Shown here one piece after another: positions 57,355-64,000 of a DNA stretch of 64,000 nt. The position numbers were made by a program, and so were the translations under genes. The stretch comes from Kitasatospora sp. NBC_01266 (GTDB lineage Bacteria; Actinomycetota; Actinomycetes; Streptomycetales; Streptomycetaceae), in contig NZ_CP108458.1 in NCBI RefSeq assembly GCF_036242395.1, positions 4,960,001 to 5,024,000 on the forward strand, given 5' to 3'. The notes beneath the pieces were generated by a model. That model searched no databases. It was not told where the DNA came from and saw only the letters and a program-made list of their open reading frames with translations. Within the stretch, counting starts at the first letter, position 1. Each line of letters begins with the position of its first letter.

Positions 57355-60276
57355 TCAGCCGGTGTTGCGCAGACCGGCGGCGATGCCGTTCACGGTCAGC
57401 AGCAGCGCCCGGGCCCGCAGCGGGTCCTCGGGGCGCCCGGCGGCGGCCTCCTCGCGCTGCCGGCGCAGCAGCGCCACCTGCAGGTAGGAGATCGGGTCGA
57501 GGTAGGCGTCGCGGACCGTGAAGGTCTGCTTGAGCACCGGGTTGTGCTCCAGCAGCTCGTTCTCGCCGGTCAGCCGCAGCACCTCACGCAGGGTCAGGTC
57601 GTGCTCGGCGGTGATCTGGTCGAAGATGTGGCGCAGCTCGGCAGGGACCAGCTGTTCGACGTAGTGGCGGGCGATCCGCAGGTCGGTCTTGGCCAGCGTC
57701 ATCGCGACGTTGGACAGGAAGTTGCGGAAGAAGTGCCACTTGCCGTACATCTCCGGCAGCACGTCGCCCAGACCCGCCGCGCGGGCGGCGGCCAGGCCCG
57801 AGCCGACGCCGTACCAGCCGGGGACGATCTGGCGGGACTGGGTCCAGCCGAAGACCCACGGGATGGCCCGCAGACCGTCCAGGCCCGCGCCCGAGTCGGG
57901 GCGGCGGGACGGGCGCGAGCCCAGGTGCAGGGAGGCGAGCTGGTCGACCGGGGTGGCGGCGAAGAAGTACTTCGGCAGGTCCTCCTGCTCCACCAGGCCC
58001 CGGTAGGCGGTGTGCGCGGCCTGCGAGACGCTGTCCATCGCGGCGTCCCAGCGGGCCAGCTCCTCGGGCGCCTGGCGCGGGGAGGTGTGCATCGCCGAGG
58101 CGGCCAGCGTGGCGGAGAGGGTGAGCTCGAGGTTCTCCCGGGCCAGCGAGGGCAGCAGGTACTTGTCGGAGATCACCTCGCCCTGCTCCGTCACCTTGAT
58201 CTCGCCCTCCAGGGTGCCCCAGGGCTGGGCCAGGATCGCCTCGTGCGAGGGGCCGCCGCCGCGGCCCACGGTGCCGCCGCGGCCGTGGAACAGGCGCAGC
58301 CGGATGCCGTAGCGGTGGGCCACGTCGCGCAGCCGGCGCTGGGCCCGGTGGATCTCCCACTGCGAGGTGGTGATGCCGCCGAACTTGGAGGAGTCGGAGT
58401 AGCCGAGCATGACCTCCTGGATGTCCCCGCGCAGCGAGACCAGCAGGCGGTAGGAGGGGTCGGAGAGCATCTCCTCCAGGATCCGGTCGGCCTGCTGCAG
58501 CTCGTCGGTGGTCTCCAGCAGCGGCACGATGCCGATCCGCGCGACGCCGGAGTGCAGGTCGATCAGGCCCGCCTCGCGGGCCAGCACGGCGGCGGCGAAG
58601 ACGTCGTCGGCGCCCTGGCACATCGAGATGATGTAGCTCTCGACGATCTCGTCGCCGAACCGTTCGAAGCCCTCGCGGATGGTGGTGAAGACACCCAGCG
58701 TCTTGGTCCCCGCGGCGTCCAGCGGAGCCGGGGTGGGGGCCAGCGGGCGGCGCGAGCGCAGCTCCTTGGCGAGCAGCTTCTGGCGGTACTCGCGCGGCAT
58801 GTCGTTGTAGCGCCAGGCCTCCTCGCCGAGCCGGTCGAAGAGCTGGCCGAGCGCGTGGTGGTGCGCCTCGGCGTGCTCGCGCACGTCCATGGTGGCCAGC
58901 TGCAGGCCGAACGCCTCGACGGTGCGGATCGCCCGGGCCAGGCGGCCGTCGGCGATCAGCTCGCCGCGGTGCGAGCGCAGCGACTCCTGGATCAGCTTGA
59001 GGTCGGCGACCAGCTCGCGGGTGCCCAGGTAGTCGCGGCCGTCCACGTGCGGGGTGCCGGCGGCCAGCCGCTCGCGGGTGTTCTCCAGCTTGAGCCGCAC
59101 GCAGGTGGCCTTGAGGCGGTAGGGCTCCTCGGCGTTCATCCGCTTGTAGCGCGGGCTCAGCTCGGGCAGCAGCTTGAGATCCGCCTCCAGCGAGACGAGC
59201 AGCTCCTCCGAGGCGCCGGCCAGCCGGACCGAGGTGGAGAGCGAGTTGCGCAGGTCGTCGATGGTGTCCAGGGCGTCCTTGATGCCGTACTCGTGCTGCA
59301 GGTTGAGCACGTCCCAGGTGACCTGCGGGGTGACGTTCGGGTTGCCGTCCCGGTCGCCGCCGATCCAGGTGCCGAAGGTCAGCGGGCGCACCCCCTCGGG
59401 CAGCGCGACGCCGACCCTGGCCAGCTCCTCGTGCAGCTCCTCGAGCACCTCGGGGACGGCCTCGCGGTAGAGCTCGTCCAGGTAGTAGACGGCGTTGCGG
59501 GCCTCGTCGGTGGGCTCGGGCCGGGCGATCCGCAGCTCGTCGGTCTGCCAGAGCAGGTCGATCACCTCGGCCAGCCGGCGGTCCGCGGAGCGCTCGTAGG
59601 AGGTGCGCCGCGCGGCGGCCGCGTCGGGGGCGGTGGCCGGGCGATGGGCGGGCGTGGCCCGGGCCGAGTCGGCGGGGGAGATGCCCGCGGCGGCGTGCTC
59701 GCGGTGGATCCGCTCGAGCAGTTCACCGATCCGGCGCAGCTTGTTCAGCACGCTGCGGCGGGCCGCCTCGGTGGGGTGCGCGGTGAAGACCGGACGGACC
59801 GCCAGGTTGGCCAGCGTGTCGGCCAGGTGCTTGGGGTCGGCGTCGACCAGCTGGTCGGCGGTCTGCGCCAGCAGCGAGCCCTCCCGGGCCCGGCGGGCGG
59901 CGAACTCGCGGCCGCGGTGCACCTGCTCGGTGACGTTGGCCAGGTGGAAGTAGGTGGAGAAGGCCCGCACCAGCTTGGCCGCGGTCTCCAGATCGATGTT
60001 GCCGAGCAGCTCGGCGGTGGCCTCGCCGTCGGTGCGGCTGAGCAGCCGGACCTGCTCGACCAGGCCGAGCACCTCCGCGCCCTCCTGCCGGACCAGGGTC
60101 TCGCCGAGCAGATCGCCCAGCCGGCGGATGTCGGCGCGCAGGGCGGCGTTGTCGGCGGCCTGGTCGGGCGGCGGCAGCTCGCCGGCCGTGCGATCGGTGG
60201 CCGCGCTGTCGGTGGTCAGCGGGCTCGGCTGGTCAGCACTCGGGCGGTCGGCCGAGGTGGGGACCGGAGCGGTCAC
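57355..60276 (-). CDS. ppc: Phosphoenolpyruvate carboxylase
   Basis: 973 residues from a GTG at 60276 with GGGAG 7 bases before. The family motifs are present: catalytic His in VFTAHPTEAARRS, GGDRDGNPNVTP, MLGYSDSSKFGG, the glycine loop FHGRGGTVGRGGGPS and the C-terminal LRNTG that closes the effector site. It carboxylates phosphoenolpyruvate to oxaloacetate to refill the TCA cycle. An Ala-rich insert of about 25 residues near residue 210 (ARATPAHRPATAPDAAAARR) and a 45-residue disordered N-terminus are additions to the core. It stands alone. Confidence 0.97.
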   Translation of the reverse strand: MTAPVPTSADRPSADQPSPLTTDSAATDRTAGELPPPDQAADNAALRADIRRLGDLLGETLVRQEGAEVLGLVEQVRLLSRTDGEATAELLGNIDLETAAKLVRAFSTYFHLANVTEQVHRGREFAARRAREGSLLAQTADQLVDADPKHLADTLANLAVRPVFTAHPTEAARRSVLNKLRRIGELLERIHREHAAAGISPADSARATPAHRPATAPDAAAARRTSYERSADRRLAEVIDLLWQTDELRIARPEPTDEARNAVYYLDELYREAVPEVLEELHEELARVGVALPEGVRPLTFGTWIGGDRDGNPNVTPQVTWDVLNLQHEYGIKDALDTIDDLRNSLSTSVRLAGASEELLVSLEADLKLLPELSPRYKRMNAEEPYRLKATCVRLKLENTRERLAAGTPHVDGRDYLGTRELVADLKLIQESLRSHRGELIADGRLARAIRTVEAFGLQLATMDVREHAEAHHHALGQLFDRLGEEAWRYNDMPREYRQKLLAKELRSRRPLAPTPAPLDAAGTKTLGVFTTIREGFERFGDEIVESYIISMCQGADDVFAAAVLAREAGLIDLHSGVARIGIVPLLETTDELQQADRILEEMLSDPSYRLLVSLRGDIQEVMLGYSDSSKFGGITTSQWEIHRAQRRLRDVAHRYGIRLRLFHGRGGTVGRGGGPSHEAILAQPWGTLEGEIKVTEQGEVISDKYLLPSLARENLELTLSATLAASAMHTSPRQAPEELARWDAAMDSVSQAAHTAYRGLVEQEDLPKYFFAATPVDQLASLHLGSRPSRRPDSGAGLDGLRAIPWVFGWTQSRQIVPGWYGVGSGLAAARAAGLGDVLPEMYGKWHFFRNFLSNVAMTLAKTDLRIARHYVEQLVPAELRHIFDQITAEHDLTLREVLRLTGENELLEHNPVLKQTFTVRDAYLDPISYLQVALLRRQREEAAAGRPEDPLRARALLLTVNGIAAGLRNTG

Positions 60277-60547
60277 GGCTGGCTCCCTGGGGTGGTGGGG
60301 TGGGCGGCGGCGGACCGCGCTGTCCGACCGGCACAGCATATGTGCCGCCACTCGCCTCCTGGTTGAGTCGGTCGCATGCCGGACAACGCGGCGCGCGGGG
60401 GCAGGTCGGCGGGGTGCGGACGGGTCGGTGCGGTCGCCGCCGGTTTCGGGCCGGGCCGGCCGGTGCGCGGATCCACCGGTGCGCGGGGTGAACCGTGGAT
60501 GAGAAGTCGGTGGGGCGGCCGGGGGTGCCTCGCTTAGGCTGTCGGAC

Positions 60548-61819
60548 ATGAGCTTGTCGCCTGGGGAGGGCGCGCAGGACCGCGGCTTTTGGTGGTGGGA
60601 GCGGCGGCGCAGCGCGCTCCTGGACGCGTTGCTGGCCCTGCTGGCCGCGCTGGAGTGCGCGGTGGGCGGCTACGGCGTGGTCAGGGACCGGTTGCACCTG
60701 GGGACCGGGTTCGCGGTGGCGGCCGCGGTGATCGGCGCGCTGGGCGGGGCCAGCCTGCTGGTGCGGCGCCGCTGGCCGGCGGTGCCGGTGCTGGTCTCGA
60801 TGATCCTGGTGCCGGGCCTGTTCGGGATCGTGCTGCTGGTGGTGTCGCTCTACACGCTCACCACGACCTGGACCTGGGCCCAGGGGCGGCGGCGGGTGGT
60901 GGCGCTCTCCGTGGTGATCTTCGTGGAGACCCTCGGGATGGTGCTCTTCGCGCTGCTCACCGGCAAGCCGCAGCCCGGCGAGCAGCTGCCGGCCACCTGG
61001 GTGTTCGCGCTGCTCTCGGTGCTGGTCGCGGTCGGGCTGACCGTCCCGCCGGTGGTCACCGGCCTCTACATCGGTGCCCGGCGGCGGCTGGTCGAGTCGC
61101 TCAAGGACCGCGCGCACGGCCTGGAGGCCGAGCTGGACCTGCTGGCCGAGCGGGCCAGCGAGCGGGCCCGGCGGGCCCGGCTGGAGGAGCGCACCCGGAT
61201 CGCCCGGGAGATGCACGACGTGGTCGCGCACCGGGTCAGCCTGATGGTGGTGCATGCCGGCGCGCTGGAGCGGATCGTGGCGCGGGACCCGCAGAAGGCG
61301 GCGCAGAGCGCCAAGCTGATGGCCGACACCGGGCGACAGGCGCTGGACGAGCTGCGCGAGATCCTCGGCGTGCTGCGGATGAACGAGGAGGCGGCGGCCG
61401 AGAGCGTCTACGGGCTCGGTGACCTGGAGCGGCTGGTCGACCAGTCGAAGGCGGCCGGGATGCGGGTCACCCTCACGGTCAGCGGCGCCCGCCAGCGCTA
61501 CCGCGGCGACGCCGAGCAGACCGCCTACCGGGTGGTGCAGGAGGGGCTGACCAACGCGCACAAGCACGCCGGGGGCGCCCAGGTCTCGGTGCTGCTGGCC
61601 TACGTGCCCAACGGGGTGCGGGTGGCGGTGGTGAACGAGAACCCGTCGGGCGGCGAGCAGGTCAGGCTGCCCAGCGGGGGCAACGGGCTGGTCGGCATGG
61701 AGGAGCGGGTGCGGGCGCTGGGCGGCAGCTTCCGGGCCGGTCCGGAGCGGGACGGCGGGTTCCGGGTGGAGGCGCTGCTGCCCTCCCGGCTGGTCGAGCG
61801 GGCGGACCGGCTGACCTGA
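60548..61819 (+). CDS. NarL-type sensor histidine kinase
   Basis: 423 residues. About four to five N-terminal membrane helices (residues 20-165) are followed by a coiled coil and a HisKA_3 domain with the phosphate-accepting His in RTRIAREMHDVVAHRVSLM, then an HATPase domain (EGLTNAHKHAGG, VVNENPSGG, GNGLVGMEERV). It fits the large family of actinobacterial kinases paired with NarL regulators. No regulator gene follows, so it is an orphan here. TAGGCT at 60535-60540 lies 7 bases before the ATG, so the transcript is probably leaderless. Confidence 0.92.
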   Translation: MSLSPGEGAQDRGFWWWERRRSALLDALLALLAALECAVGGYGVVRDRLHLGTGFAVAAAVIGALGGASLLVRRRWPAVPVLVSMILVPGLFGIVLLVVSLYTLTTTWTWAQGRRRVVALSVVIFVETLGMVLFALLTGKPQPGEQLPATWVFALLSVLVAVGLTVPPVVTGLYIGARRRLVESLKDRAHGLEAELDLLAERASERARRARLEERTRIAREMHDVVAHRVSLMVVHAGALERIVARDPQKAAQSAKLMADTGRQALDELREILGVLRMNEEAAAESVYGLGDLERLVDQSKAAGMRVTLTVSGARQRYRGDAEQTAYRVVQEGLTNAHKHAGGAQVSVLLAYVPNGVRVAVVNENPSGGEQVRLPSGGNGLVGMEERVRALGGSFRAGPERDGGFRVEALLPSRLVERADRLT

Positions 61820-61838
61820 GCGCGCGGACCGGCGCGGC

Positions 61839-62438
61839 TCAGTACGGGTCGGCGGCGGTGCGCAGCCGTTGTGGCCGGGTGCCGAGCAGCAGGGCGGTGA
61901 CCGCGTGGTCGAGGTCGGGCCCGAGGTACCACTCACCGGTGTGGTCCAGGCTGTAGACCCGGCCGGCCTCGTCGATCGCCAGCAGCGCCTGGCCGTAGTG
62001 CTCCTCGCCCAGCGGCGCCACCTGGCTGTCCAGCGCGCGCGAGAGGTCGGCCAGGGTGCGCGGCAGGTGCAGTCCGCAGAGCGGGTCGAGCAGGAACGGG
62101 GTGCGGGCCAGCTCGCGGCCGGCGCCCGCCAGGTCGAAGGAGAGCCCGCCGAACTCGGCCCAGGCCTCGATCGCGGCCGGGAAGACCACGTGCGGGACAC
62201 CGTCGGGGGCGGGCCGACCGAGCAGCTGGTCGGCCCACTGCTCGGCGCGCCGGATCTCCCAGCGGCCCGGGTGCCAGCCGGCCTGCTTGAGGGCGGCGGC
62301 GACCTCGGCGGGGAACCGGGGCTGGGAACGGACCGGGCTCGCGGTTGTGGAGCTGAGCGGATTCAGGGGGTACTCCGGGCTCGGGGGACAGGGACCTGAG
62401 GCCGGGTCAGGCCTGGGCTCGGGGACCGACCTCGACAC
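61839..62438 (-). CDS. SUKH-3 domain protein (immunity-type)
   Basis: 199 residues from a GTG at 62438, 32 bases inside the preceding deaminase gene. After a 40-residue Pro/Ser-rich leader comes a SUKH-3 domain: FPAEVAAALKQAGWHPGRW, AIEAWAEFGGLSFD, LGEEHYGQALLAIDEAGRVYSLDHTGEWYLG and HAVTALLLGTRPQRL. The order and the W-x-P-G-R and F-G-G-L motifs fit the family. SUKH proteins often neutralise nuclease and deaminase toxins. The overlap with a YwqJ-type deaminase gene makes it the natural partner. Confidence 0.85.
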   Translation of the reverse strand: MSRSVPEPRPDPASGPCPPSPEYPLNPLSSTTASPVRSQPRFPAEVAAALKQAGWHPGRWEIRRAEQWADQLLGRPAPDGVPHVVFPAAIEAWAEFGGLSFDLAGAGRELARTPFLLDPLCGLHLPRTLADLSRALDSQVAPLGEEHYGQALLAIDEAGRVYSLDHTGEWYLGPDLDHAVTALLLGTRPQRLRTAADPY

Positions 62439-62868
62439 TCTGCACGGTGAAGTGCTCGAGCAGCGGCGCGCAGGAGCGGCAGGGCGGTGCGTGGGTGCCG
62501 TGGGCCGGATCGTCCTGCTCGCGGATCCGCACCGTGGTCAGCTTGGCGCCCTTCAGCGCCTTGCGGGCGTCGTGCAGGCTCAGCGGCTTCTTCGCGGCGC
62601 GCTTGGAGCGGCTGGTGTCCACCGTGCCGAGGTAGTTGGAGAGCAGCACCGCCTCCGGGCAGCGCCCGGCGAACCGCTCCCGGTGCTCCAGCGGCAGCCG
62701 GGCCAGGAACTCGCCGACCAGCGGGTGCAACTCGGGCTCCTGGTCGGCCTTGCGCCCGGCCAGCGTGTGCACCTCGCCGCCGCGCAGCGAGAGGGCGGCG
62801 GCCACGGCGGGCAGCAGGCTGTCCCGGTGGTGGCGCAGCAGTGGCGCGGTCGGCGCGCTGTGGTCCAC
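62407..62868 (-). CDS. YwqJ-type deaminase-fold protein
   Basis: 153 residues from a GTG at 62868 behind GGAGGAG. It has a deaminase-like zinc site: Cys70-x-Glu72 in GRCPEAVLLS and Cys130-x-x-Cys133 in PPCRSCAPL. The pattern ALSLRGGEVHTLAGRKADQEPELHP is common in actinobacterial YwqJ-like proteins. It has no signal peptide or secretion domain, so it is a stand-alone deaminase domain and not a full polymorphic toxin. Nucleic acid is the expected substrate for the family. It is linked to the SUKH-3 gene by a 32-base overlap. Confidence 0.82.
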   Translation of the reverse strand: MDHSAPTAPLLRHHRDSLLPAVAAALSLRGGEVHTLAGRKADQEPELHPLVGEFLARLPLEHRERFAGRCPEAVLLSNYLGTVDTSRSKRAAKKPLSLHDARKALKGAKLTTVRIREQDDPAHGTHAPPCRSCAPLLEHFTVQSVEVGPRAQA

Positions 62869-62954
62869 GACTGCTCCTCCCTGGTCGGCAGCGGGCTCGG
62901 GGCCAGCCTGCCAAACGTTTCGGACAGTGGATCACCCGGGGGTCCGGCAGATGT

Positions 62955-62971
62955 CCTGATGGGCCATCAGG
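62955..62971. promoter_or_regulatory. Palindrome in the divergent promoter of the deaminase and WHH-SUKH genes
   Basis: CCTGATGG-G-CCATCAGG is a perfect 17-base palindrome, 87 bases before the deaminase start and 130 bases before the WHH-SUKH start. The same 232-base interval has an AT-richer part at 62975-62992. Confidence 0.5.
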
Positions 62972-63100
62972 TTCACGGATAATTCACAAACTGTGGGTGT
63001 GGATCCGGTTTTCCCGGGGCGGCCGGGCCAGCGGACCAGTCGAAGCCCTGACCCCATACCCTGGTGGCTAGCTACATCGGCTTCAGCAGGGGGCACCCAG

Positions 63101-64000
63101 ATGACGACAGGTCGGCCCGGCACCGCTGCCGCGCCCAACGCGGCCTACGCGGGACAGGTGGTCCACTTTCCCGACCCGGTGCGAGCCGCCAAGTACCCCG
63201 CGGGGGTGCGGGTGGACGCCCAGGGGTACCCGGACTTCGGTCCGTACGCCAAGGCCGCCGCCGAGGTCGCCGATCCGCCGGCGGGTTTCGGCGTGGACGA
63301 GCTGCGGCTGACCGACTACGTCTCGGCCAATGCGGCGCTGTTCAGCCAGGGGCACGAGCTGTGGGCCGATCAGGAGGCCGCCGTGGCCACCCCGGTCGGC
63401 TGGACCTGGCACCACGCGGTCGGCCGGGCGGCGCCCGGCTGGCGGCGGATGGAGCTGGTCCCGGTCGAGGTCAAGGCGCTGCTGCGGCACCACGGCGGCC
63501 TGGTCCTGTCGCCCGCCGACCACTCGCGGCGCGGCACCCGGCCGCTGCAGGAGAGCCAGGCCGTGCACTTCTCGCTCTCCAGGGAGGGCGACACCGCGCT
63601 GAGCGTCAGTGAGGACCTGGTGCAGGCCGCCGAGGAGAAGCTCGGCTACCGGCTGCCCGGCCCCTACCGGGGCTTCCTCAAGCTGGCCGGCGGTCACGCC
63701 CCGGTGGGCGTGGCGCTGGACACCGAGCTCGGCCTGCTGCTCGACCAGCCGTTCCTGACCCTCTGCGAGGAGTACGGGGTCGAGGACCTGGTCTACGCCA
63801 ACAAGTGCCTGCGCGATCATCTGACCAAGGACTACCTGGGCATCGCGTACGCCCAGGGCGGCATCATCGCGCTCAAGGTGCGCGGCGAGGACCTCGGGTC
63901 GGTCTGGTTCTGCCTCTACGACGACGCCCGCGACACCGGCGGGCCGGAGGAGCCGGCCGACCGGGTGCGGCGGCTGCTGCTGCGCTGCGGCGACACCTTC
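63101..64000 (+). CDS. WHH-type HNH nuclease domain fused to a SUKH (SMI1/KNR4) domain, 3' end outside window
   Basis: 300 codons are visible from ATG 63101 (AGCAGGGGG upstream) to the window end. Residues about 65-140 hold a WHH nuclease domain of the HNH/endonuclease VII group: TPVGWTWHH (Trp103-His104-His105), MELVPVEVKALLRHHGG. Residues about 167-300 hold a SUKH domain of the SMI1/KNR4 type: VSEDLVQAAEEKLGYRLPGPYRGFLKLAGGHAPVG and GSVWFCLYDD. There is no signal peptide. In polymorphic systems nuclease and SUKH are separate toxin and immunity proteins; here they are one chain. It is divergent from the deaminase/SUKH-3 pair. Confidence 0.85.
   Translation, partial: MTTGRPGTAAAPNAAYAGQVVHFPDPVRAAKYPAGVRVDAQGYPDFGPYAKAAAEVADPPAGFGVDELRLTDYVSANAALFSQGHELWADQEAAVATPVGWTWHHAVGRAAPGWRRMELVPVEVKALLRHHGGLVLSPADHSRRGTRPLQESQAVHFSLSREGDTALSVSEDLVQAAEEKLGYRLPGPYRGFLKLAGGHAPVGVALDTELGLLLDQPFLTLCEEYGVEDLVYANKCLRDHLTKDYLGIAYAQGGIIALKVRGEDLGSVWFCLYDDARDTGGPEEPADRVRRLLLRCGDTF

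Noticed and set aside
57322..60366. A 1014-codon plus-strand frame opposite ppc
   Set aside because: Its Gly/Val/Arg/Gln-rich translation is typical of the antisense of a high-GC gene; ppc on the other strand has full family motifs.

Overview
The window is very GC-rich, uses GTG and TTG starts freely, has strongly GC-biased third codon positions and carries a housekeeping gene order typical of the Streptomycetaceae (Streptomyces/Kitasatospora type): rsmI, tatD, rsmA, ispE and an ABC-F gene in one block, and tRNA-Gln, glmU, prs, rplY and pth in another. No plasmid or phage backbone is visible, so I read it as chromosome. Family level is as far as I would go.

Left part (1-10.0 kb, mostly minus strand) is a type VII secretion (ESX/T7SS) locus. 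Read in the direction of transcription it has two small Esx-like proteins, a small conserved protein, a 755-residue polymorphic toxin ending in an R-S-E ADP-ribosyltransferase, three tandem copies of one candidate immunity gene, a small membrane protein, eccD, an EspI-like MinD-type ATPase and the N-terminal part of eccC, which runs off the left edge. A DUF1444-like gene of unknown role lies divergently beside eccC.

From 10 to 28.6 kb lie ordinary accessory genes: a phosphotransferase, an ABC exporter, an MFS exporter with a MarR regulator, an FtsW/PBP pair, an amino-acid permease, a membrane glycosyltransferase, a Tat lipoprotein, a second PBP and a protein O-mannosyltransferase. The rsmI to ABC-F block (28.8-35.2 kb) is core genome. 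A second T7SS-associated set sits at 35.5-41.8 kb: substrate-like proteins, the mycosin protease, and an operon of an EspC-like protein, a DUF1023 hydrolase and a lipoprotein.

From 42 to 52 kb are an MHS transporter, tRNA-Thr, two atypical NarL-type regulators, the galTEK operon, a MarR regulator and a desaturase-TetR operon. The glmU-prs-rplY-pth core follows (52-56.4 kb), then a surface protein, ppc and a NarL-type histidine kinase. The right end (61.8-64 kb) holds a SUKH-3 protein, a YwqJ-type deaminase and a protein that fuses a WHH nuclease domain to a SUKH domain; it runs off the right edge.

The most interesting content is the ADP-ribosyltransferase toxin with mosaic, CTGA-overlapping triplicate candidate immunity genes, and the toxin/immunity-domain cluster at the right end. 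Other points of note are a 5-leader terminator before rplY, an in-frame repeat insertion in galK, a receiver domain split by a long insert, a likely frameshift at the start of a T7SS gene, and very long perfect terminator hairpins.
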